Source: an uncultured bacterium
Lineage (GTDB): Bacteria > Muiribacteriota > Ozemobacteria > Ozemobacterales > Ozemobacteraceae
NCBI GenBank assembly: GCA_937949615.1
Contig: CALEDQ010000002.1
Location: 1 to 47,411, forward strand
Length of the DNA stretch: 47,411 bases
Direction of reading: 5' to 3'
Every line of letters starts with the position of its first letter. Position 1 is the stretch's first letter. Below the pieces are notes generated by a model. That model made no database searches. It worked only from the letters and a program-made list of their open reading frames with translations, and had not been told where the DNA came from. Shown here piece by piece: positions 1-6,783 of this stretch. A program made the translations under genes and the position numbers.

Positions 1-57
1 TGGTAGAGCGCCACCTTGCCAAGGTGGATGTCGCGGGTTCAAGTCCCGTTTCCCGCT
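1..57 (+). tRNA. tRNA-Gly (anticodon GCC), 5' end outside window
   Basis: The anticodon stem CCACC/GGTGG encloses the loop TTGCCAA, giving anticodon GCC. The T arm (33-49) and the 3' acceptor strand (50-56) are intact, with T57 as discriminator. The acceptor 5' strand and most of the D arm lie before the window. No CCA is encoded after base 57. Confidence 0.93.
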
Positions 58-74
58 TTCTTTTTATCTTGGTT

Positions 75-148
75 GCGCCAGTAGCTCAGGTGGATAGAGC
101 AGCAGCCTTCTAAGCTGCGGGCCAGGGGTTCGAGTCCTCTCTGGCGCG
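75..148 (+). tRNA. tRNA-Arg (anticodon TCT)
   Basis: A complete cloverleaf: acceptor GCGCCAG (75-81) pairs with CTGGCGC (141-147), and anticodon stem GCAGC/GCTGC encloses loop CTTCTAA, so the anticodon is TCT and it reads AGA/AGG. The discriminator is G148 and no CCA is encoded. It lies 17 nt after tRNA-Gly in the same array. Confidence 0.95.
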
Positions 149-176
149 GTGAAGGCTGATCTCGTCTAGGCTTTAT

Positions 177-249
177 GGACGAAGTAGCACAATGGTAGTG
201 CACAAGATTGTGGATCTTGTGGTTGCGGGTTCGAGCCCCGTCTTCGTCC
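177..249 (+). tRNA. tRNA-His (anticodon GTG) with encoded G-1
   Basis: Anticodon stem CAAGA/TCTTG encloses loop TTGTGGA, giving GTG. Acceptor GACGAAG (178-184) pairs with CTTCGTC (242-248). G177 stands opposite the discriminator C249, so the extra G-1:C73 pair required by histidyl-tRNA synthetase is genome-encoded, as is usual in bacteria. No CCA is encoded. Confidence 0.95.
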
Positions 250-256
250 CTTTTGA

Positions 257-330
257 GCGCCTGTAGCTCAATTGGATAGAGCAACGGACTTCGGATCCGT
301 AGGTTGAGGGTTCGAATCCTTCCAGGCGCG
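257..330 (+). tRNA. tRNA-Arg (anticodon TCG)
   Basis: Acceptor GCGCCTG (257-263) pairs with CAGGCGC (323-329), and the discriminator is G330. Anticodon stem ACGGA/TCCGT encloses loop CTTCGGA, giving TCG, which reads CGA and possibly other CGN codons. It shares its acceptor architecture with the other Arg tRNA of the array. No CCA is encoded. Confidence 0.95.
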
Positions 331-349
331 TTTTGTTTTCGTTCTTTTC

Positions 350-421
350 GGGCCGCTAGCTCAGGGGTAGAGCATCTGACTTTTAATCAGGGGGTCGTTG
401 GTTCAAATCCAACGCGGCTCA
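350..421 (+). tRNA. tRNA-Lys (anticodon TTT)
   Basis: Acceptor GGGCCGC (350-356) pairs with GCGGCTC (414-420) including one G-T pair, and the discriminator is A421. Anticodon stem TCTGA/TCAGG has one G-T-type closing mismatch and encloses loop CTTTTAA, giving TTT, which reads AAA/AAG. No CCA is encoded. Confidence 0.94.
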
Positions 422-428
422 CTTAAAC

Positions 429-448
429 GGGTCTGCTTGTGCAGACCC
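429..448 (+). other. Inter-tRNA stem-loop
   Basis: GGGTCTGC (429-436) and GCAGACCC (441-448) form a perfect 8-bp stem with a TTGT loop. It fills almost all of the 29-nt spacer between the two tRNA-Lys genes. There is no T-run after it, so it is not an intrinsic terminator. It is more likely a processing signal or a spacer that isolates tRNA folding. Confidence 0.6.
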
Positions 449-450
449 AT

Positions 451-523
451 GGAGCATTAGCTCAGCTGGTAGAGCAACTGACTCTTAATCAGTGGGTCGT
501 CGGTTCAAATCCGCCATGCTCCA
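451..523 (+). tRNA. tRNA-Lys (anticodon CTT)
   Basis: Acceptor GGAGCAT (451-457) pairs with ATGCTCC (516-522), and the discriminator is A523. Anticodon stem ACTGA/TCAGT encloses loop CTCTTAA, giving CTT, which reads AAG. It is the last tRNA of the array. The CCA triplet at 521-523 belongs to the acceptor strand and discriminator, so no mature CCA end is encoded. Confidence 0.95.
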
Positions 524-551
524 TTTTTTTTTGCCCATATGTCTTTAGCAG

Positions 552-584
552 GCTGCCTCGTTGTTTCTCGAGGCAGCTTTTTTC
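552..584 (+). terminator. Intrinsic terminator of the tRNA array
   Basis: GCTGCCTCG (552-560) pairs perfectly with CGAGGCAGC (569-577) around an 8-nt loop, followed by a run of seven T. It ends the tRNA transcript before the following protein gene. Confidence 0.9.
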
Positions 585-687
585 ATGTACCCCGGCCGAC
601 TCGACTTAAAGTCCAGACCGGCAGAGTTTGCGGCGGGTTGTTTATTATGCTAATCTGCGTCGAGACAAAGTTTTTCTGGAGGAAACA

Positions 688-2049
688 ATGAAGAACCATT
701 TTTTCGTTCTTGTTTTGATAATGGCGCTTTTCATACCGGGTGCTGCCATGGCCGGCAGCGAAATGGAGAATCTGATCAAGGAAATGACCTCGGCATTTTC
801 TACTGGAAGTGAAGGTATTCATTCACCCGATTTCGTAGCCAAGGTCGGCGAAATAGATGAACAGCTGCGCTTGTCTCTTGAACGCGATTTCGACCTGGCA
901 CCTTTTGTAGAACTGATCACCGCTGCCGAGCAGCTCAAGGCAAGAAAATCGGCGCGCACCATGTTTGAAGTGCCTCTCGAAAAGGCGTTCAAACGGCTGC
1001 AGTTTGCGAAAATTCAGCCTGAAGTAACACCAGACAAAGATTTGACCGAAGAGATAGATACTCTGATCACCACGGTTGAACGTTATCTTGACCCGAGCCT
1101 GCCTGATCTCGATACGGTTGACCGCAACAGTCTTGAACAGAAGCGCAAACGACTCGAAGCCAAAATCAGAAAAGCTCAGAAGGGCTTTCTGAAAGTGCCG
1201 GAAGACAAGCGCATCAGTGTTGAAGTGATGAATGAAGATGGCGCTCCCGGCAAAATTTCGCCGGCCCGCGAAGCCAATTTGCTCGCCAAGCTGGCGACGG
1301 TAATTCCAGAGCCCGGCAAGCTCGGTGTTAAAGTGAAACTTCTGCCAGAAAACCGCTTCGACATGGAGATATTCGTGCAGAACTTCGTCGCTCCGAATGG
1401 TCTGTCGGTTATCGAAGCTGAACTCGGCTTTTCAGAAATCAGTCTGAGCGCGCTCGACAACAGTAACGCCACCGAAGTCGACGATGTGCTTGGCGATGCG
1501 CACTTTAACCGCTATCGTATCGTTCAGGATGAAGAACAGCTCAATGTTATGCCGCAGGTCGGTGAAGCCGCTTATGAAATGGGTTCTTTTGCCCCCGGCC
1601 AGATCTGGAAAATGCCTTTCAAAAAGACCGGTGGTATTTCAGACATAATCAAAGAGCTCGATGGCAACACTGAAGTTGCGGTAGTTAACGCCAAAAATGC
1701 CGTCAATGACCAGGCCATCGAATTTAAAAATACCGGCAGCCGCAATTTGATTTACCTGCAGGGTACGGATGTTACCGGACTGGTATCAGTCAAGGCGGTT
1801 GGCGTTCTGACGCCGAAAGAAGGCCAGGTAACTTTCAGAGAGGTTCTTCTGATCGTCGATGATGCCATTGCTTCTGAAATTACCAGCTATATCGGCGGAC
1901 AGGGCATCAACTGGTTTCTTAAACGCGGCTCCGATAACATTCGCAAAGGCCTGCCCTTTACCCCGGTTCTTGAGAACATCAATATGGACAGAGACGCTGA
2001 AGGCCGTATGGTCTATGTTTTCAGCGGCAGGGGCAAAGTCGCCCGCTGA
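688..2049 (+). CDS. Secreted protein of unknown function (453 aa)
   Basis: The start at 688 is preceded by GGAGG (678-682) at good spacing, and the protein then opens with a textbook Sec signal peptide (KN n-region, hydrophobic FFVLVLIMALFI core, cleavage after AMA near residue 23). An earlier ATG at 628 lacks an SD and would bury the signal peptide, so it was rejected. The mature part starts with about 170 residues of charged, probably helical sequence and ends in a mixed alpha/beta region. I recognise no family, active-site motif or cysteine pattern. It stands alone between two terminators, so it is probably a single-gene transcript. Its location is predicted to be periplasmic or extracellular. 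Confidence 0.85.
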   Translation: MKNHFFVLVLIMALFIPGAAMAGSEMENLIKEMTSAFSTGSEGIHSPDFVAKVGEIDEQLRLSLERDFDLAPFVELITAAEQLKARKSARTMFEVPLEKAFKRLQFAKIQPEVTPDKDLTEEIDTLITTVERYLDPSLPDLDTVDRNSLEQKRKRLEAKIRKAQKGFLKVPEDKRISVEVMNEDGAPGKISPAREANLLAKLATVIPEPGKLGVKVKLLPENRFDMEIFVQNFVAPNGLSVIEAELGFSEISLSALDNSNATEVDDVLGDAHFNRYRIVQDEEQLNVMPQVGEAAYEMGSFAPGQIWKMPFKKTGGISDIIKELDGNTEVAVVNAKNAVNDQAIEFKNTGSRNLIYLQGTDVTGLVSVKAVGVLTPKEGQVTFREVLLIVDDAIASEITSYIGGQGINWFLKRGSDNIRKGLPFTPVLENINMDRDAEGRMVYVFSGRGKVAR

Positions 2050-2081
2050 TATTTCATTAACGCATCTGATTGTTGATTCTG

Positions 2082-2120
2082 TGCGCCCGGTAGCAGGGGT
2101 TTCCTGACCGGGCGCATTTT
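2082..2120 (+). terminator. Intrinsic terminator after the secreted protein gene
   Basis: TGCGCCCGGT (2082-2091) pairs perfectly over 10 bp with ACCGGGCGCA (2107-2116), followed by TTTTATTT. It lies between two convergent genes. The minus-strand exit has no T-run, so it probably serves the plus-strand gene. Confidence 0.85.
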
Positions 2121-3447
2121 ATTTGTGGTGATACCCGAGAACCATGCCGTGCTTCTTGAACAATTCACGGCGAAACAGCGGGTTATAGGCAAAATAGGTG
2201 GCAAGGCTCCATAGATCCTTGGCGTTGGTTTTAAAATCAAAGGCACGCTTGAGAATGCTGACCGGGTGGTTGAACCGCCGCCGGGCCCAGAAACATATCT
2301 CAGTCAGCTCGTCGGGGGTCATGCGCGCCGGTTTGAACACACAGTCACCAAAGTGATAGCGCTCATCGAGCCACCAGCGGTCATACAGCAGCCTGCCCTG
2401 ACTCTGCATCTCTTCATACAGAGGCGTGCCAGGGTAGGGGCTGAGAATATTGAAGGCAGAGAAACAGAACTTCTGATCGATGGCCCACTGCACGGTTTTT
2501 CTTATCGACGCCGCATCGTCGGCATCATAGCCGATCAGAAAGGCAGCCCAGAGCTGAAAGCCGATGTTTCTGATTTTCTCGATCACCGGCGCATAGCTGT
2601 CGAGGTGCATATTGCAGTTTTTGCCCATCTGTTGCAGGTTTTCCGGGTTTGTCGATTCGAATCCGACCACCAGACCAGCGCAGCCGCTGCGTTTCATGAG
2701 ATCCATCAGTTCCGGGTCTTCGGTAAAACTCAGGCTTGCCTGGCCTATCCAGCGCTTTTTCTGGGGAATAAGCAGGCGAAACAGCTCTTTTGCCGCATCT
2801 GCCTGCGCCACGATGTTGTCATCGACGAAAAAGACAAAATTCTGCGGCTGCTCAGCCAGTTCTGCCGCGACTTCGGCCGGCGGGCGGTAACAATGCGTTC
2901 TCTGATAAAGCGAGCCGGTAGCGCAGAAACGGCAGTGATTCGGGCAGCCACGGCTGAATTGCGTAAGGCGCAGCGGCAGATAGCTTTTGCCGTTGAAGAT
3001 TTCCCAGTGGGTGCGCAGACCGCCGAGCCTTGGCGGAAAATGACCCCGATAAACCGGTTGCAGCCGGTTGGCAGCAAGATCGGCAACCAGCTGCGGGAAG
3101 ACTTCTTCGGCGTCACCAATCATGATTGCATCAGCATGCTGCGCCGCTTCTTCCGGGATCATCGAGACATGAAAACCGCCGAGAGCGACTTTGATGCCCC
3201 GCTGACGGAACCTGGCCGCAATTTCGTAAGAACGCCTGGCAGTGTAGATTTCGACATTGATGCAGACAAGGTCTGTGGGCTCACTGTAGGGTATTCTTTC
3301 ATAGCGGTCATCGAAGAGGGCAAATTGGCAATCTCCGGGCAAAAGCCCGGCAAGAACCGCAAAGGTCAGCGGTTCCATACGCCCGCGGTCGTGGTAGGGG
3401 CGGCCGTTGACCAGGCCCATGTTGGGTTTGATGAAGGTGACTTTCAT
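2119..3447 (-). CDS. B12-binding-domain radical SAM protein, copy 2
   Basis: The N-terminal ~130 residues resemble the cobalamin-binding Rossmann-like domain that precedes many radical SAM enzymes, beginning MKVTFIKPN with a GGFH segment near 90-93. The radical SAM core follows, with the 4Fe-4S motif C168-x3-C172-x2-C175. The reaction is unknown; relatives methylate or rearrange unactivated carbons in lipids, hopanoids or natural products. The usual DxHxxG cobalamin ligand motif is not visible. The start at 3447 is chosen because it has GGAG just upstream and overlaps the stop of the upstream gene as ATGA, which suggests translational coupling. It is a clear paralogue of that upstream gene, with the same domain order, length and N-terminal sequence pattern. 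Confidence 0.88.
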   Translation of the reverse strand: MKVTFIKPNMGLVNGRPYHDRGRMEPLTFAVLAGLLPGDCQFALFDDRYERIPYSEPTDLVCINVEIYTARRSYEIAARFRQRGIKVALGGFHVSMIPEEAAQHADAIMIGDAEEVFPQLVADLAANRLQPVYRGHFPPRLGGLRTHWEIFNGKSYLPLRLTQFSRGCPNHCRFCATGSLYQRTHCYRPPAEVAAELAEQPQNFVFFVDDNIVAQADAAKELFRLLIPQKKRWIGQASLSFTEDPELMDLMKRSGCAGLVVGFESTNPENLQQMGKNCNMHLDSYAPVIEKIRNIGFQLWAAFLIGYDADDAASIRKTVQWAIDQKFCFSAFNILSPYPGTPLYEEMQSQGRLLYDRWWLDERYHFGDCVFKPARMTPDELTEICFWARRRFNHPVSILKRAFDFKTNAKDLWSLATYFAYNPLFRRELFKKHGMVLGYHHK

Positions 3448-4799
3448 ATTTCTCCGGATTGGTTCTCGAAAAGTTCGCAATTACTGAAGCCCGGGTGAAT
3501 GCCGGTTTTTTTGTGGATGTCGCGGCGTGAAACCAGATTGGCGGCCAGAAACAACATGGCTTTGAACGGGCTGGAAAAATTGGCCGAAAAGTCACTGGCC
3601 CGCTTCAGGATACCGGCATAACTGTTGAAGCGGCGGCGGCCTTCGCTGATTGCCTGAGCCATTGCTTCCGGGGTCATCTGTTCGGGTATGAAGGCAGGCA
3701 TTTCCCAACGGTAATCAGGATTCAGCCACCACTGCGGAAAAAGTAGGCGTCCCTGCTGCAGAAGATTGTCATAAATCGGGGTACCTGGAAAAGGCAGCAG
3801 CATGTTGAAATTGGCCATGAACAGCTTCTGCGCCAGCGCAAAATCGACGGTTTCGCTGATGTTGCTGACTCTGTCGTTAGGGTAGCCAAAAACGAAGGTG
3901 GCATAAACCATGATGCCGCGTTGCCTGAAGCCGTTCAGAAGCTTTTCCAGCTGCCCCAGCCGGTTGCTCCAGTCTTTGTTCATCAACTTCAGGTTCGCCG
4001 GGTTGATAGATTCAAGCCCGATTACGACGGCGATACAGCCACTTGCCGCCATGGCGTCAAGAAAGCTTTCGTCAGTGGCCGAGGTCAGACTGGCCTGGCT
4101 GGCCCACCTGATTCGGGCCGGTTTGATAGCGTTGAACAGCTTGCGGGCATGTTCGGGGCTGGAGGCGATGTTGTCGTCAGCAAAAAATACCAGCCGGCTT
4201 CCGAGTCTGGTTATTTCTTCGACTACTTCTTCTACCGGCCGATGACAGACCTCTGGTCCATAAAAACTTCTGACAGAGCAGAAATTACAGTTGAAACAGC
4301 ATCCTCGGCTCGTTTCGATGAGACTTACGGGCAGATAGCGGTGTTTGCCGTATATTGACCGGTCGCACTTGAAATTTTGCAGCCCCGATCTCTGGCCGCG
4401 ATAAATGGTCTGCAGTTTGCCTGATCTGAGATCGGAGATGATATCGGGCCAGATACTCTCGACTTCGCCAAGTGCCAGTGAATCTGCGTATCTGGCGGCT
4501 TCACGGGGCAGAAGAGTCGGATGAAAACCGCCAAGAATTACCGGTACATTGCGGCGTCTGAATTCTGACGCGATCTGATAGGCCCGCAGAGCGGTGAAGG
4601 TCTCGGTGGTGATTGCAACCAGATCATAGCTCTGTGAAAAGTCGATGCTTTCGAGTCGTTCATCGATAAAAACCAGCTGAACGTCATCGGGTGTGTGCCC
4701 GGCGAGCAGAGCGATAACCGTTGGTTCAAGAACAGCCGGAGTTCGATACGGCCGCCCGGATTTTTCGCCCAACGATGGCTTGATCAGTGCAATTCGCAC
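3444..4799 (-). CDS. B12-binding-domain radical SAM protein, copy 1
   Basis: This is the first gene of a two-gene operon of radical SAM paralogues. The start is taken as GTG at 4799 for three reasons: CAGGAG lies about 6 nt upstream, the resulting N-terminus (VRIALIKPS) aligns with MKVTFIKPN of the paralogue, and the best promoter starts transcription downstream of the alternative ATG at 4901. The N-terminal domain is cobalamin-binding-like and the radical SAM core carries C167-x3-C171-x2-C174. If the ATG at 4901 were used, 34 residues containing CDC and CYHCH would be added, a possible metal site, but no SD supports this. Substrate unknown. It is divergent from a flavodoxin-ferredoxin that could supply electrons for SAM cleavage. 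Confidence 0.87.
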   Translation of the reverse strand: MRIALIKPSLGEKSGRPYRTPAVLEPTVIALLAGHTPDDVQLVFIDERLESIDFSQSYDLVAITTETFTALRAYQIASEFRRRNVPVILGGFHPTLLPREAARYADSLALGEVESIWPDIISDLRSGKLQTIYRGQRSGLQNFKCDRSIYGKHRYLPVSLIETSRGCCFNCNFCSVRSFYGPEVCHRPVEEVVEEITRLGSRLVFFADDNIASSPEHARKLFNAIKPARIRWASQASLTSATDESFLDAMAASGCIAVVIGLESINPANLKLMNKDWSNRLGQLEKLLNGFRQRGIMVYATFVFGYPNDRVSNISETVDFALAQKLFMANFNMLLPFPGTPIYDNLLQQGRLLFPQWWLNPDYRWEMPAFIPEQMTPEAMAQAISEGRRRFNSYAGILKRASDFSANFSSPFKAMLFLAANLVSRRDIHKKTGIHPGFSNCELFENQSGEI

Positions 4800-4844
4800 C
4801 TGGGGCTCCTGATGCTCGATGTTCTGATGATTAATTCTGTGACA

Positions 4845-4873
4845 ATGATAGCAGAGATAAATACCCCTTTCAC
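4845..4873 (-). promoter_or_regulatory. Predicted sigma70-type promoter of the radical SAM operon
   Basis: Reading the minus strand, GTGAAA (4873-4868) is followed after 17 nt by TATCAT (4850-4845), matching 4/6 and 5/6 of the consensus. The expected start near 4838 gives a leader of about 40 nt before the GTG start, and excludes the more upstream ATG. Confidence 0.5.
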
Positions 4874-4914
4874 GAAAAACTTTCTTACAGTCGCAAGGCA
4901 TGAAGAGTTAACGG

Positions 4915-4943
4915 CTGACAGAAAAAAAATCACAGGTTAGAAT
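4915..4943 (+). promoter_or_regulatory. Predicted sigma70-type promoter of the EFR1-like gene
   Basis: CTGACA (4915-4920), a 17-nt spacer and TAGAAT (4938-4943) each match 5/6 of the consensus. The predicted start near 4950 leaves a leader of about 29 nt that holds the GGAGG ribosome-binding site. Confidence 0.6.
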
Positions 4944-4978
4944 ATGCTGGCATTAAGTTGCGGCTGGAGGTAAATCTG

Positions 4979-5791
4979 ATGAGCACCACCATTTTTTATT
5001 TTTCGGGCACCGGCAATTCGCTGTCGGTTGCGCAAACCCTTAAACGGCAGCTTTCTGACGCCATTGCCGTATCTCTGGCTGAGTTGACCGGATTGACCGC
5101 AGACAATCTGCTCCAAATCGACAGCGATACGGTAATTTTTGTTTTTCCGGTTTATGCTTCCGGCATTCCGGTCATTGTCAGGGAGTCGCTGAAGCGTATC
5201 AGGTTCTCAGGTGCTCCATACGTCTGCGCTATCGCTACCTGCGGCAGCTCGCCCGGTGCTGCTGTCGGAATTTTTGCTTCTGAACTTCAGAAGTCGCTGA
5301 AGATAAGACTCTCGGCTGGCTGGTCTCTGGTAATGCCCAGCAATTATACGCCGCTTTACGGAGCTTTTTCTGATCAGGTACATAATGCCATGCTTGCTTC
5401 TGCTTCAGAACGTCTGCAGCAGTTGACCCCTATGATTGCTTCGAGAACGGTTGCGGCTCTTGAAACTTCGCCAGCGCCTTTTTCATGGCTGTTCTGGTTT
5501 GTCTGGAAAGGCTTCACCGGCTGGGTTGGTCGCTCAGACCGGCATTTCAGGGCTCTGTCAGTCTGTACCGGTTGCGGTATCTGCGAACAGGTATGCCCGG
5601 TCAAAAACATCAGGCTCAGCTCAGCCCGCCGACCAGTCTGGCAGCATCACTGTGAACAGTGCATGGCCTGTCTGCAGTTCTGCCCGGTCGAGGCCATTCA
5701 GTTCTGCTGGTGGACAAAAGGTCGACGGCGTTATCACCATCCGCAGATCACAGCAGCAATGATTTCAGCGCAGAAAAAGACCGGCGGCTGA
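4979..5791 (+). CDS. EFR1-family flavodoxin-ferredoxin fusion (270 aa)
   Basis: Residues 1-160 are flavodoxin-like: the phosphate-binding loop FSGTGNS is at 9-14 and a conserved VFPVYASGIP segment at 55-64. Residues 190-240 carry two 4Fe-4S ferredoxin motifs, C196-x2-C199-x2-C202-x3-C206 and C225-x2-C228-x2-C231-x3-C235, each followed by P. This order defines the EFR1 family, which moves electrons through FMN and iron-sulphur clusters in anaerobic cytoplasm. Start 4979 has GGAGG at 4966-4970, whereas the earlier ATG at 4958 has none. Its divergent neighbours are two radical SAM enzymes, which need a low-potential reductant, so a partnership is a reasonable inference. Confidence 0.9.
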   Translation: MSTTIFYFSGTGNSLSVAQTLKRQLSDAIAVSLAELTGLTADNLLQIDSDTVIFVFPVYASGIPVIVRESLKRIRFSGAPYVCAIATCGSSPGAAVGIFASELQKSLKIRLSAGWSLVMPSNYTPLYGAFSDQVHNAMLASASERLQQLTPMIASRTVAALETSPAPFSWLFWFVWKGFTGWVGRSDRHFRALSVCTGCGICEQVCPVKNIRLSSARRPVWQHHCEQCMACLQFCPVEAIQFCWWTKGRRRYHHPQITAAMISAQKKTGG

Positions 5792-5827
5792 TCATTAGAT
5801 CGCTGTCTGTGTGTTACAGCAACTTTT

Positions 5828-6193
5828 TCAGCCGCCACAGCGTTTGACTTTATAGCCGAGCTTCTGCAGTTCTTCAACCAGACGATCGCGGTGATCGCCC
5901 TGAATTTCGATCGCTCCGTCTTTCAGAGCACCACCGGCTCCGCATTTCTTTTTAAGTTCGGCGGCCATTTTTTTAAGGTCATCTTCATTGCCGGTCAGCC
6001 CGGTAATTATCGTGACGCCGCTGCCTTTGCGTCCCTTGGTTTCGCGGCCAACCCTGACTATGCCGTCGCCAGGTTGAGAATTGCCCTTCCCAGAAGACTT
6101 GCGACATCGACAGCTGTCGGCTGGTTGCTCACACCCGGGGCACATGCGCCCCCATTCGCTTGAATAAACCAGGCCGCCTTTATTGGTGCTCAT
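5828..6193 (-). CDS. yciH: YciH/SUI1-family translation factor (121 aa)
   Basis: The C-terminal ~75 residues form a SUI1/eIF1-like domain with the KGRKGSGVTIITGL signature and a GAIEIQGDHRD segment typical of YciH. In bacteria these proteins bind the 30S subunit and discriminate against aberrant initiation complexes. The N-terminal part has a CPGC and CRCR pair at about residues 18-31, which looks like a small zinc knuckle that is common in this family. Start 6193 is chosen because AAAGGA lies about 7 nt upstream. A longer reading frame to 6292 lacks an SD. Given the many TTG starts and a likely ATA start in this window, an initiation-fidelity factor is a notable neighbour, though no link is shown. 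Confidence 0.88.
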   Translation of the reverse strand: MSTNKGGLVYSSEWGRMCPGCEQPADSCRCRKSSGKGNSQPGDGIVRVGRETKGRKGSGVTIITGLTGNEDDLKKMAAELKKKCGAGGALKDGAIEIQGDHRDRLVEELQKLGYKVKRCGG

Positions 6194-6291
6194 TGGCAAT
6201 CCTTTCGATTTGCAGTGCGATTGTTCTGTCTGCGATCTGCTGTAATTAGTGGGTTTTAACACTTGTTCAGGTTTGATATATGGCGAAGGCA

Positions 6292-6320
6292 AATGTAGTT
6301 CAGCCTGACGCGTAAGTCAA
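6292..6320 (-). promoter_or_regulatory. Possible promoter of yciH
   Basis: On the minus strand TTGACT (6320-6315) is followed after 17 nt by TACATT (6297-6292). The -35 is good and the -10 is weak (4/6). The implied leader is about 90 nt, unusually long. Confidence 0.35.
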
Positions 6321-6391
6321 TCTCTGCTTGTCTGAGTGAGGGAAAAGTATTACCTTGAAAAGGTTGGATACTGATAAAAACGAGGTTGCTT

Positions 6392-6670
6392 ATGAGAAAA
6401 TTTGTTGCTCTGGTTATTATCGCCGGTTGTGTCATTCTTTGCGGATGCTGGGGCAGCACCCCGGAGCCTCAGAAAACCGACGCTCCTGCCGCTGCTGTCA
6501 AGACGGCTCCAGCGAACAGCGTTGAAGAGCTCAGGCGAAAGGCTGACCTCACAGAGGCTGCCAGTCTGGTTGGCTATGACGGCAAAGCTATTAAAGAAAA
6601 CCTGCATAAGGTCATCGATGCTCAGCAGGAAGATGCAAAAAGGCTCGAAGACCTTAACAATATCAGGTAA
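6392..6670 (+). CDS. Small lipoprotein of unknown function (92 aa)
   Basis: The N-terminus MRKFVALVIIAGCVILCGC ends in a lipobox LCGC, so signal peptidase II would leave lipid-modified Cys19. A Pro/Ala/Lys-rich tether of about 25 residues follows, then a short charged helical segment ending at residue 92. The ATG at 6392 is preceded by GAGG; a TTG two codons earlier is possible. It precedes the TPR-SpoIIE block by 113 nt. No family recognised. Confidence 0.75.
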   Translation: MRKFVALVIIAGCVILCGCWGSTPEPQKTDAPAAAVKTAPANSVEELRRKADLTEAASLVGYDGKAIKENLHKVIDAQQEDAKRLEDLNNIR

Positions 6671-6783
6671 GAGAGCTGATTCATAAGCTTTTAATTGTTC
6701 GGCATCTCTGTTAAACTTGATCGCAGAACTACCGGACCTGATTTAACGGGGCAGGTTTCAATACGATGCGAAGGGGTAGATTA

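Noticed and set aside
2266..3498. Long plus-strand reading frame of 410 codons across the radical SAM gene
   Set aside because: It lies antisense to the radical SAM gene with conserved CxxxCxxC, has no SD and no recognisable protein pattern; it reflects the codon structure of the real gene.
4800..4901. N-terminal extension of the radical SAM gene with CDC and CYHCH, a possible zinc site
   Set aside because: No SD precedes the ATG at 4901, the likely promoter starts after it, and the paralogue begins at the position of the GTG start.
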